NCBI RefSeq assembly: GCF_003945545.1
Contig: NZ_CP029617.1
Location: 744,001-808,000 of the forward strand
Length of the DNA: 64,000 bases
Direction: 5' to 3'
From: Streptomyces sp. WAC 01529
GTDB lineage: Bacteria > Actinomycetota > Actinomycetes > Streptomycetales > Streptomycetaceae
Part shown: piece after piece, positions 52,779 to 60,953 of the stretch
Layout of the letters: every line of letters starts with the position of its first letter
Position numbering within the stretch: position 1 is the first letter of the stretch
Made by a program: the position numbers and the translations under genes
Notes under the pieces: generated by a model
The model's database searches: none
Seen by the model: only the letters and a program-made list of their open reading frames with translations
What the model was told of the DNA's origin: nothing

Positions 52779-54368
52779 CTAACGGCGCCGGGCCACCGCC
52801 CAGCCCAGACCGCCCGCGGCGATCAGCACCAGGACGCCCTCGGGCAGTACGCCGAGCCGGGTGGCCGGGGTCCGCGAGGAGCGCAGCGGCACCTCCTCGA
52901 CGAGCGAGTCCGCGGTGAACCACTCCGTCTTCGCCTTCACCGTGCCGTCCGGCATGATCACCGCGCTGACGCCGCTGGTCACCGGGACCGCGACGGCCCG
53001 GCTGTGCTCGACCGCGCGGACGCGGGACATCGCGAGCTGCTGGTAGGTCATCTCGCTGCGGTCGAAGGTGGCGTTGTTGCTGGGCACCGAGAGGATCTGG
53101 GCGCCGTGGGTCACGGTGTCACGCACGGCCCAGTCGAAGGCCGCCTCGTAGCAGGTCGCGATGCCCACCTCGGTGCCCGCCATGGTGAAGACGCCGGGCT
53201 CGGAGCCGCGGCTGAAGTCCTGGCGGACCATGTCGACGTCGCTGCTGAAGACGCCGATGAGGCCGCGCAGCGGGATGTACTCGCCGAACGGCTGGATCTG
53301 CCGCTTGTCGTAGGTGCTGGTGGGGCCCTTCTCGGGGTCCCACAGGATCTGCTCGTTGTAGAGCTTGCCGTCCTTCCTCTCGACGACACCGCCCACCGAG
53401 ACGGGCACCCCGATCGCCTTGACGGCGTTCTCGATCTCCCGGCGCGCGTCGGGGTTGGTGAACGGGTCGATGTCGGAGGAGTTCTCCGGCCACAGCACGA
53501 GGTCCGGGCGCTTGATCTGGCCGGCCTTCACGCGGGCGGCCAGTCGTTCGGTCTCGCGCACGTGGTGGTCGAGGACGGCGCGGCGCTGGGCGTTGAAGCC
53601 GAGTCCCGCGCGCGGGACGTTGCCCTGGATCGCGGCGACGGTCGCGGTGCCGTCCTCGGCCTCGTCACTGACGAGCGGGCGGGCGGCGAAGGCGCCGACG
53701 AGCGGGACGAGCACGCTGAGCACGGCCGCGGCGGCCGCCCCCCGGCGCAGGACCCGGCTGGTGCGTACGTCATGGACCTGGCGCACGATCTCGTACAGCC
53801 CGAAGCCGCACAGGACCACCGCGAACCCGAGCACGGGGGTGCCGCCGAGCGCGGCGAGCGGCAGGAAGACGCCGTCCGCCTGACCGAAGGCGACCTTCCC
53901 CCACGGGAAGCCGCTGAAGGGCACACGCGCGCGTGCCGCCTCCCCCGCGATCCACAGGGCCGCCGCCCAGAGCGGGTACCCGGGCAGCCGGGAGACCGCC
54001 GCGAGCCCCGCGCCCACCAGGGCGACGAAGACGGCCTCGATGGCGGCGAGCGCCAGCCACGGGCCGGGGCCGACCTCGACGCCGGTCCACACCAGGAGCG
54101 GCATCAGGAAGCCGAGGCCGAAGAGGTAGCCGAGGCCGAGGCCCGCCTTCCAGCCGCGGCCGCGCAGGCACCAGGCGAAGCCGGCGAAGGCGGGGAGCGC
54201 GAGCCACCACAGCGTGCGGGGCGGGAAGCTGACGTAGAGGAGTACTCCGGAGAGGGCGGCCGCGGCGGCGGGCCCGAGGCCCCGCAGGACGCGCTCGGCA
54301 CGAGAGCCCCGCGCGGGCTGCGGATCGAGCTGTTCCGGCTCGTCTACGGGAGTGGTGGTGGCGGTCAC
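52779..54368 (-). CDS. lnt: apolipoprotein N-acyltransferase
   Basis: 529 residues from GTG. An N-terminal block of membrane helices (to about residue 215) is followed by an extracytoplasmic nitrilase-type domain with the expected triad: Glu in LVLWPENSSDIDP (~296), Lys in TYDKRQIQPFGEY (~354) and Cys in IATCYEAAFDW (~404), plus one C-terminal helix. It adds the third acyl chain to lipoproteins. Several lipoproteins in this window are potential substrates. There is no fused or adjacent polyprenol-phosphate mannosyltransferase (Ppm1). Confidence 0.93.
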   Translation of the reverse strand: MTATTTPVDEPEQLDPQPARGSRAERVLRGLGPAAAAALSGVLLYVSFPPRTLWWLALPAFAGFAWCLRGRGWKAGLGLGYLFGLGFLMPLLVWTGVEVGPGPWLALAAIEAVFVALVGAGLAAVSRLPGYPLWAAALWIAGEAARARVPFSGFPWGKVAFGQADGVFLPLAALGGTPVLGFAVVLCGFGLYEIVRQVHDVRTSRVLRRGAAAAAVLSVLVPLVGAFAARPLVSDEAEDGTATVAAIQGNVPRAGLGFNAQRRAVLDHHVRETERLAARVKAGQIKRPDLVLWPENSSDIDPFTNPDARREIENAVKAIGVPVSVGGVVERKDGKLYNEQILWDPEKGPTSTYDKRQIQPFGEYIPLRGLIGVFSSDVDMVRQDFSRGSEPGVFTMAGTEVGIATCYEAAFDWAVRDTVTHGAQILSVPSNNATFDRSEMTYQQLAMSRVRAVEHSRAVAVPVTSGVSAVIMPDGTVKAKTEWFTADSLVEEVPLRSSRTPATRLGVLPEGVLVLIAAGGLGWAVARRR

Positions 54369-54441
54369 TCGGGGAGTGTACGGCGCGTCATCCGGGCGCC
54401 GACAGCGTGGTCGCCCGCACGGCAGGCCCCGTCGGCGGCGC

Positions 54442-54999
54442 TCAGAGCGGCGTGCCCCTGGGCTTCAGGTGGGCCCGGATCGCGCGGACCGCGGACTCGG
54501 CGTCGTCCACCGTCACCGTGAACTTGTGGCCGTCGCCGAGCCTGATCACCAGGCCCTCGCCGCGCCGGACCACGACCGCCGTGCCCTTCTCGGGCCGCCA
54601 GCGGTAGCCCCAGCCGCCCCACTGCCGGGGCGTGACCGTGGGCGCGAAGTCCGCGCCGACGACGTGGGAGAGGGGGATGTGGCGGCGCGGCAGGCCCAGG
54701 TGGCCGCAGCGCACTTCGAGGAAGTCCTTGTCGATCTTCACGGCCACATGGACGAAGGCGAGGGTCCCGAAGAGCATCAGGAGGCCGGCGGCGATGCAGC
54801 CCACGACGGACATGAGCAGCGGGGCGATGCCCGAGGACCACATGGAGCCGACCGCCAGGGCGATGCCGAGCGCCAGACAGGCGGCGCCCGCGGAGGCCAG
54901 CAGCCACTGGACGCGGTTGGTCGCGCGGCCGGTCCAGACCTCGGGCAGGCCGTCGGCCGTGGCCCCCTCGACGTGTTCCTCGTGGGCTCGGTCCTTCAT
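54442..54999 (-). CDS. membrane protein with PH-like domain
   Basis: 185 residues, GGAGGC before the ATG at 54999. Two membrane helices (about 32-55 and 62-82: LASAGAACLALGIALAVGS, LMSVVGCIAAGLLMLFGTLAFV) are followed by a cytosolic beta-rich domain: VAVKIDKDFLEVRCGHLGLPRRHIPLSHVVGADFAP, RPEKGTAVVVRRGEGLVIRLGDGHKFTVTVDDAESAVRAIRAHL. This matches the bacterial PH-like (DUF3093-type) layout. Function unknown. Confidence 0.82.
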   Translation of the reverse strand: MKDRAHEEHVEGATADGLPEVWTGRATNRVQWLLASAGAACLALGIALAVGSMWSSGIAPLLMSVVGCIAAGLLMLFGTLAFVHVAVKIDKDFLEVRCGHLGLPRRHIPLSHVVGADFAPTVTPRQWGGWGYRWRPEKGTAVVVRRGEGLVIRLGDGHKFTVTVDDAESAVRAIRAHLKPRGTPL

Positions 55000-55065
55000 G
55001 CCTCCGAGACTACTCACGTTCCAGTGCGAAGGCACCGCGTCGCGGAGAGTGACCGCCGGGGCGGC

Positions 55066-55854
55066 TCAGAGGGCGGGGCTGACCGCGGCGAGCATGCGCC
55101 CTTCGGCGTACGTGAGCGCCTCGCGCGGCAGCTGCTCCTCGCGGCCGCTGAGCAGCACGGTGAGCCCGGGAGCCGCGGCGTCGGGGGCGGCGCCGGGGCG
55201 CTCGCCGGTCCTGCGCAGCGCCTGGGCGGCGACGGCACCGGCCGAGCCGTGGAGCACCAGGGGCGGCAGATGGGGCTGCTGCACGGCGGCGCGGATACGC
55301 TCGGCGACCAGCTCGTAATGGGTGCAGCCCAGGACGACGGCCCTTACATCGGGCGGGGTGAGGGCAGCGGCGGCGGCGATCGTCTCGTCGATGGCCTTCT
55401 CGTCCGCGTACTGCACGGCGTCGGCGAGGCCGGGGCAGGGCACCTCGGTGACGGCCACCTCGCTCGCGAACTGCTCGATGAGGCCCCGCTGGTAGGGGCT
55501 CCCGGTGGTGGCGGGCGTGGCCCAGATGGCCACGGGGCCACCGCCCGCGGCGGCGGGCTTGATGGCCGGCACGGTGCCGATGACGGGGATGCCCGGCTCC
55601 AGGCGGGCCCGCAGGGTGGGCAGCGCGTGCACGGAGGCGGTGTTGCAGGCGACGATCAGCGCGTCGGGCCGGTGGGCGGCGGCGGCCTCGGCGACGGCGA
55701 GCGCCCGCGCGGTGAGGTCCTCCGTGGTGCGCGGTCCCCACGGCATTCCGTCGGGGTCCGAGGAGAGCACGAGATCGGCGTCGGGCCGCAGGCGCCGCAC
55801 CGCGGCCGCCGCGGCGAGCAGTCCGATACCGGAGTCCATGAGCGCGATCTTCAC
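55066..55854 (-). CDS. aspartate/glutamate racemase family protein (MurI-like)
   Basis: 262 residues from a GTG (VKIALMDSGIGLLAAAAAVRRL). The two catalytic cysteines are in IVACNTASVHALPTL and VLGCTHYELVAERI, spaced as in MurI glutamate racemase. DSG at the N-terminus also matches. Streptomyces normally keep their essential MurI elsewhere, so this may be a paralog with altered substrate or a second D-Glu source. Confidence 0.85.
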   Translation of the reverse strand: MKIALMDSGIGLLAAAAAVRRLRPDADLVLSSDPDGMPWGPRTTEDLTARALAVAEAAAAHRPDALIVACNTASVHALPTLRARLEPGIPVIGTVPAIKPAAAGGGPVAIWATPATTGSPYQRGLIEQFASEVAVTEVPCPGLADAVQYADEKAIDETIAAAAALTPPDVRAVVLGCTHYELVAERIRAAVQQPHLPPLVLHGSAGAVAAQALRRTGERPGAAPDAAAPGLTVLLSGREEQLPREALTYAEGRMLAAVSPAL

Positions 55855-55912
55855 CCGGTCACCATAGTCGATGGGCCCCACAGGCCCCGTCCCGTGGGGC
55901 AGACTTCGGCGG

Positions 55913-57100
55913 ATGAGCGCCGTTGCGTGGACCGCCGCCGGATCACTCGCCGCGTGGCTGTGGCTGCTGTGGGGGCAGGGCTTCTTCTGGCGTACGGACG
56001 TGCGTCTGCCACCGCGTGGGGAGCCCGCTCGGTGGCCGTCGGTCTGTGTCGTCGTACCGGCCAGGGACGAGGCCGACATGCTGCCCATGAGCCTGCCGAC
56101 GCTGCTCGCGCAGGACTATCCGGGCCGGGCCGAGGTCTTCCTCGTCGACGACGGCAGCTCGGACGGCACGGGCGAGCTGGCCCGCGCGCTGGCCGAGCGG
56201 CACGGCGGGCTGCCGCTGTCCGTCGGCTCCCCCGGTGAACCGCCCCAGGGGTGGACGGGCAAGCTCTGGGCGGTGCGCCACGGAATCGGCCTCGCCCGCG
56301 CGCGGGAGCCCGAGTATCTGCTCCTGACCGACGCGGACATCGCCCATGCGCCGGACAGTCTGCGGGAGTTGGTGGCCGCCGCGGAGGCGGGCGGTTTCGA
56401 CCTGGTCTCCCAGATGGCCCGGCTGCGGGTGCGCAGCCCGTGGGAGCGGCTGGTGGTCCCGGCGTTCGTCTACTTCTTCGCGCAGCTCTATCCGTTCCGC
56501 CGGATCGGGCGGAAGGGGGCACGGACGACCGCGGCGGCGGGCGGCTGCGTCCTGCTGCGCGCCGACGCCGCCGAGCGGGCGCGGATCCCCGACGCCATCC
56601 GGCACGCGGTGATCGACGACGTGGCGCTCGCGCGGGCGGTGCGGCGCTCCGGGGGCCACCTCTGGCTCGGGCTCGCCGAGCGCGTCGACAGCGTCCGCCC
56701 CTACCCCCGCCTCGCGGACCTGTGGCGCATGGTCTCGCGGAGCGCGTACGCCCAGCTGCGGCACAACCCCCTGCTGCTCGTCGGCACGGTCGCCGGGCTC
56801 GCGGTGGTGTACCTCGCTCCCCCGGTCTGCCTCGTCGCGGGCCTGGTCACCGGCAGCACCCCGGCAGCGGCGGCAGGCGGCCTGGCGTGGCTGGTGATGG
56901 CCGGGACGTATCTGCCGATGCTCCGCTACTACGGGCAGCCGCTCTGGCTCGCTCCCCTGCTGCCCGTCACCGCCTTCCTGTACCTCCTGATGACCGTGGA
57001 CTCGGCGGTGCAGCACTACAGGGGGCGTGGCGCGGCGTGGAAGGGACGTACGTACGCGCGTCCGGACACCGCCGCGGAGGTCGCACCGGAGCGGCCCTGA
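55913..57100 (+). CDS. hpnB: glycosyltransferase (hopanoid-associated HpnB-like)
   Basis: 395 residues from the ATG at 55913 (a longer start at 55871 is possible). GT2 family: VCVVVPARDEADMLPMSLPTLLAQDY, VFLVDDGSSDGT, LLLTDADIAHAP (DxD), and VIDDVALARAVRRSGG. There is an N-terminal membrane anchor and C-terminal helices (LLLVGTVAGLAVVYLAPPVCLVAGLV). The sequence agrees with the HpnB family of hopanoid clusters, but no squalene-hopene genes lie in this window. Membrane-bound. Confidence 0.85.
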   Translation: MSAVAWTAAGSLAAWLWLLWGQGFFWRTDVRLPPRGEPARWPSVCVVVPARDEADMLPMSLPTLLAQDYPGRAEVFLVDDGSSDGTGELARALAERHGGLPLSVGSPGEPPQGWTGKLWAVRHGIGLARAREPEYLLLTDADIAHAPDSLRELVAAAEAGGFDLVSQMARLRVRSPWERLVVPAFVYFFAQLYPFRRIGRKGARTTAAAGGCVLLRADAAERARIPDAIRHAVIDDVALARAVRRSGGHLWLGLAERVDSVRPYPRLADLWRMVSRSAYAQLRHNPLLLVGTVAGLAVVYLAPPVCLVAGLVTGSTPAAAAGGLAWLVMAGTYLPMLRYYGQPLWLAPLLPVTAFLYLLMTVDSAVQHYRGRGAAWKGRTYARPDTAAEVAPERP

Positions 57101-57106
57101 GGGTGG

Positions 57107-58387
57107 TCACTTCCTGCCGGGGGTCCAGTTCATGCCCCAGCCGTAGGCGTGGTCGATGGTGCGCTGCGGGCTGACGCCGCGCTCCGGCACGAGGTAGCGG
57201 GCCTCCCGCTGGACGACGAGGTCGCCGCCGGTGTTGGTGAGGAGGGCCAGCGCGCACACCGTGGAGGGCACCGTGCACTCGTCGAGGGAGAAGTCGACGG
57301 GGGCGCCGTGCTGCGGCTGGAGGGTGACGGTGGCGTTGAGGTCGGCGAAGCTGCGCGCGCCCTCGTAGATCGTCACGAAGATGACGATGCGGCGGAAGTC
57401 CTTGATGTGGTCGAGGTTGATGGTGAGGTTCTCGCCGCTGTCGACGGCGCCGGTGCGGTCGTCGCCGTCGAGCAGCATGTACGGAGGCTGGTGCAGGGCT
57501 CCGAAGGCGTTGCCCAGGGCCTGGACCACTCCCTTGCGGCCGTCGGTGAGTTCGTAGAGCGCGCAGAGGTCCAGATCGAGATCGGCGTGCATGGCGACGG
57601 CCCTGCCGAGCTTCGCGCCCCAGCCCTTGAACTGTTTGCGCGTCTGCCAGTTGAGGTTCACGCGCATGCCGCCCGAGGTGCCGCCCTGCTTCGTCAGCGA
57701 GATGGACGGGGCGTCCTTCGTGAGGGTGACTTTGGTGAGGCGCACGGGCGCGGCGGCGGGCGCGGGCGGGGCCACGGGCGGGGCGGCGGCAGCTGCGGGC
57801 GGGGCGGCGGCGGGCGCGGGCGGGGCCGCTGGGGCCGCCGCGGGGGGCGCCGCCCGCTGCGGCTCGTCCACCGTGATCCCGTAATCCGTGGCGAGCCCTT
57901 CCAGCCCGCTGCCGTACCCCTGGCCGACGGCGCGGAACTTCCACGCGCCCTGGCGCCGGTACAGCTCGCCGAGGACGAAGGCCGTCTCCACGGTCGCGTC
58001 CGTACTGTCGTAGCGCGCGAGTTCGGCGCCGCTCGCCGCGTCGAGCACCCGGATGTAGAGGCCGGGCACCTGCCCGAACGTGCCGCCGTCGGCGGAGACG
58101 GCGAGCACCACGGTCTCGATCGCGGGCTCCACGCGCGCGAGGTCGACGGTCAGCACATCGCTCACACCGGCGCCGGAGCGCTCCTTGCCCTCGTACCGCA
58201 CCGCTCCGGAGGAGTGCGCCGGCTGGTTGTAGAAGACGAAGTCCGCGTCCGAGCGCACCTTTCCGGAGGAGGCCAGCAAGAGGGCGGACGCGTCGGCGTC
58301 GGGCACACCGGCGCCGGAGGCCCACCCCAGTTCGACCCGCACGGCGGGTGCCGGTACGGGAACATTCGATCCTTTAGGCATTGTCAT
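57107..58387 (-). CDS. double TerD-domain protein (tellurite/stress family)
   Basis: 426 residues from the ATG at 58387 ([12 protein letters not shown]; another ATG four codons upstream). The N-terminal TerD domain (~1-180) shows [39 protein letters not shown] and [26 protein letters not shown]. An Ala/Pro linker (~183-235) precedes a second, more divergent domain with [25 protein letters not shown] and [14 protein letters not shown]. TerD domains bind Ca2+ through acidic residues. Two in tandem suggest a scaffold. Function in Streptomyces differentiation/stress is unresolved. Confidence 0.88.
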   Translation of the reverse strand: MTMPKGSNVPVPAPAVRVELGWASGAGVPDADASALLLASSGKVRSDADFVFYNQPAHSSGAVRYEGKERSGAGVSDVLTVDLARVEPAIETVVLAVSADGGTFGQVPGLYIRVLDAASGAELARYDSTDATVETAFVLGELYRRQGAWKFRAVGQGYGSGLEGLATDYGITVDEPQRAAPPAAAPAAPPAPAAAPPAAAAAPPVAPPAPAAAPVRLTKVTLTKDAPSISLTKQGGTSGGMRVNLNWQTRKQFKGWGAKLGRAVAMHADLDLDLCALYELTDGRKGVVQALGNAFGALHQPPYMLLDGDDRTGAVDSGENLTINLDHIKDFRRIVIFVTIYEGARSFADLNATVTLQPQHGAPVDFSLDECTVPSTVCALALLTNTGGDLVVQREARYLVPERGVSPQRTIDHAYGWGMNWTPGRK

Positions 58388-58683
58388 GTCCGCCCCCATC
58401 GCAAGTCGCCGCGTCCGGCAGGGCCGCCGATTCGTCTGGCGGCCAACCTATTACCAGGATCACCGCGAGGCCCACGACCACGTATCGGCGGGCCCTCCCG
58501 TCCACCCGGGGGCCGACCCCGGGTAACCCTCCGGGAACTCGGCCTTTACACGATCCGTACGCCCTTCGGCGACCGATTTTCCCAAGTTCGCTCGCATTGG
58601 GGGTCCGTCATCCCTGCCGACACGTAAAACAACCCTCTTATCGGTCTCCCCAACCAGCACATCAAGGGCTTAACTTATGGAGC
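58388..58683. other. 296-bp divergent intergenic region
   Basis: Between the terD-like and proline-rich protein genes. It is less GC-rich than its surroundings, especially 58600-58680, which should contain promoters for both genes, but I cannot fix -35/-10 elements. No repeat stands out. Confidence 0.5.
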
Positions 58684-59109
58684 ATGACCTCCCCCCGCTC
58701 CACCTATGGCGGCGGTTACTACTCCGCGCCGTCCTTCACGGACACTCCGATCTACGACTCCCTCGTCGCAGAGCGGGGCACTCCTCAGATCGCCCCGATC
58801 CGGGTTCCTTCCGCGTACGACACGGGTAACCACCTGCCCGCCCTCCCGGCCGCGCTGCCCGCCCTGCCGGCCGCCCCCTCGCATCACAACCCCTCGTACG
58901 GCTATGGCCAGGCCCCGCAGCCCGCACCGCTGCAACAGGCCCCCGCGCCGTACATCCCGCAGCAGGCCGCGGGCCCGCGCGGCTACCCGGGCGCCCAGCC
59001 CCAGCGGCCCGCGGGCGGCACGGGGTACGAGGCGATGCGCCCCGCGGCGCCGCGTCCCGCACCCGCGCCGTACGAGGACCCGTACAACCGCCCCTACCGC
59101 GGGTACTGA
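58684..59109 (+). CDS. proline/alanine/tyrosine-rich protein (DUF6643-like)
   Basis: 141 residues (MTSPRSTYGGGYYSAPSF). Low complexity: Pro, Ala, Gln and Tyr-rich from residue 45 on, ending with AAPRPAPAPYEDPYNRPYRGY. It fits from memory a Streptomyces-restricted family annotated as DUF6643. No signal peptide; likely disordered. Divergent from the TerD gene. Function unknown. Confidence 0.75.
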   Translation: MTSPRSTYGGGYYSAPSFTDTPIYDSLVAERGTPQIAPIRVPSAYDTGNHLPALPAALPALPAAPSHHNPSYGYGQAPQPAPLQQAPAPYIPQQAAGPRGYPGAQPQRPAGGTGYEAMRPAAPRPAPAPYEDPYNRPYRGY

Positions 59110-59191
59110 TCGCCGGGCATCGCGGGGAGTGATCGCGGGGGACCGCTCGCCCGGGGGCATCGCTGTCAGTGGCTGCTGGCAGGATGTCCTC

Positions 59192-60016
59192 ATGTCGAAT
59201 CCAGCGCTTCGGTCGATCCACGTCCACCCGCTCAAGGCGGCCCAGGGGCACGCGCCCCGCGAGGCCGTCGTCGAGCCCTGGGGGCTCGCGGGGGACCGAC
59301 GGTGGATGCTGATCGACGAAGACGGCCGCTTCATCTCCCAACGGCCGCATCCGCGCATGGCGCTGGCCGCCGCCGAGCTGCTGCCCGGCGGCGGCCTCCG
59401 CGTGTCCGCGCCCGGCAGGAGGGCGCTGACGATCGCGGTCCCCGAGCCCGTCGAGACGGTGCCGGTGGAGATCTGGAAGGACAAGGTCGAGGCGGTGCCC
59501 GCGAGCGCCGAGGCGCACGCCTGGTTCAGCGCGTACCTCGACATCGACGTGCGGCTCGTCCACCTCGACGACCCCGCCAAGCGCCGCCCCGTCGACCCCG
59601 CGTACGGCGAGGAGGGGGAGACGGTCAGCTTCGCGGACGGCTTTCCGCTGCTGCTCACCACGCTCTCCTCGCTCGACGCCCTCAACTCCCTGATCGCCCA
59701 GGGTGACCACGCTGACGAGGGCCCGCTGCCGATGAACCGCTTCCGGCCCAACGTGGTCGTGGACGGCACCCCGCCCTGGGCCGAGGACGACTGGAAGCGG
59801 GTGGCCATAGGCGACGTCACCTTCCGCGTCGCCAAGAAGTGCGGCCGCTGCGTCGTGACGACCACCGACCAGAACACCGCGGAGCGCGGCAAGGAGCCGC
59901 TGCGCACGCTCGCCCGCCACCGCCGCTTCGGCGACCGGCTCGTCTTCGGGCAGAACCTGGTGCCCGAGTCCACCGGCGTCATCCGCGTCGGTGACGCTTT
60001 CAAGATCCTCGAATGA
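59192..60016 (+). CDS. MOSC domain-containing protein
   Basis: 274 residues. An N-terminal MOSC_N beta-barrel (SIHVHPLKAAQGHAPREAVVEPWGLAGDRRWMLID) and a C-terminal MOSC domain (MNRFRPNVVVDGTPPWAEDDWKRVAIGDVTFRVAKKCGRCVVTTTDQ) with the conserved Cys in KKCGRC. Relatives (YcbX, mARC) use molybdenum cofactor to reduce N-hydroxylated compounds. No partner reductase gene is adjacent. Confidence 0.92.
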   Translation: MSNPALRSIHVHPLKAAQGHAPREAVVEPWGLAGDRRWMLIDEDGRFISQRPHPRMALAAAELLPGGGLRVSAPGRRALTIAVPEPVETVPVEIWKDKVEAVPASAEAHAWFSAYLDIDVRLVHLDDPAKRRPVDPAYGEEGETVSFADGFPLLLTTLSSLDALNSLIAQGDHADEGPLPMNRFRPNVVVDGTPPWAEDDWKRVAIGDVTFRVAKKCGRCVVTTTDQNTAERGKEPLRTLARHRRFGDRLVFGQNLVPESTGVIRVGDAFKILE

Positions 60017-60174
60017 TCGGCGTCCGGATGGGGAACTCGTCGGCGGAGCACGGTCGTTGACTTCGTGGACGCGAAGAGAGGGCGACTCCGCAGGCTGGTT
60101 TCGCGCTCTCTCGCCACCCGCGCACGGGCCGTGCCGTTCCTGGTGAAGACGGACGCGGAAGGGGGTGCAGGGCT

Positions 60175-60780
60175 GTGCGGGCAATCGTCGGACTCTGGCG
60201 CTGGCGGCACAATCCGCTGCGCCGCGGGACCGACCTCGCCGAGGCGTGGCTGGCCCTCGCCGCCCTGGTGCTGATCGTCGTCGCCGTCCCCGTCATCGGC
60301 ACGCTCACCACCGACCTCTCGCGGGACGCCCTGCTCACCTCGGTGCGGGAGCAGCGCGAGGCCCGCCACGCGATCGTCGGCACGGTCCTGCGGAGGGTCT
60401 CCTCTCCCCCGCTCGACCCCGACCCCGAGACCTCGTCGGCGCGCGACGCCCACAGCCGCGTGCTCGCGCGCTGGACGGCCCCGGACGGCACCGACCGCTC
60501 CGGAGTCGTCATGGCCCGGCTCAACACCCCGCGCCCCGGCGACCACTTCAAGCTGTGGACCGACGAGCGGGGCCATGTCGTCGGGCGCCCGCTGGACACC
60601 GCCACCGCGACCACGCACGCGGCCCTCGCCGGATTCGGCGCGGCCACGGCGAGCGTCGCGCTGATCGAGGGCACCCGCAGGATCGTCCTGTGGCGCGTCG
60701 AGCGGGGACGTTTCGCCCGCCTGGACCAGGCATGGGCCAAGGCGGGGCCCGACTGGGGCAGGACCGGCGCGGGCTCCTGA
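60175..60780 (+). CDS. Rv1733c-like membrane protein
   Basis: 201 residues from a GTG with GAAGGGGG upstream. It begins RAIVGLWRWRHNPLRRGTDLAEAWLALAALVLIVVAVPVIG, the W-R-x-N-P-L-R-R-x-x-D-x-x-E-A-W pattern of actinobacterial Rv1733c-like proteins, with one membrane helix here and another at about 150-165 (AALAGFGAATASVAL). The middle ~100 residues are extracytoplasmic and beta-rich. Function unknown; the mycobacterial protein is a dormancy-regulon antigen. Confidence 0.8.
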   Translation: MRAIVGLWRWRHNPLRRGTDLAEAWLALAALVLIVVAVPVIGTLTTDLSRDALLTSVREQREARHAIVGTVLRRVSSPPLDPDPETSSARDAHSRVLARWTAPDGTDRSGVVMARLNTPRPGDHFKLWTDERGHVVGRPLDTATATTHAALAGFGAATASVALIEGTRRIVLWRVERGRFARLDQAWAKAGPDWGRTGAGS

Positions 60781-60953
60781 CCCGCCGCTCGGCGGCCCCC
60801 CACAGGTGGGAGCCCGGCGATCGGGTCAACTCGCCCTGCTCACGCGCGCTACGGTGGACCGGCCGAACTCTTCGGCTCCTTGCGCGGCGATGCGGCACAT
60901 CGCGCACACCGGTGCAAGACCCGCGTACGACGAGGTGGGGGCAGAGCAACTCC

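Noticed and set aside
52779..54368. Lnt-Ppm1 fusion
   Set aside because: The protein ends soon after the nitrilase domain and last helix; no GT2 motifs follow, and no ppm gene is adjacent.
60165..60953. Upstream extension of the beta-helix/AAA+ frame to give about 1063 residues
   Set aside because: The added part is Arg/Pro-rich, antisense-like and overlaps the Rv1733c-like gene in another frame; family-like sequence and a sensible start begin at 60954.
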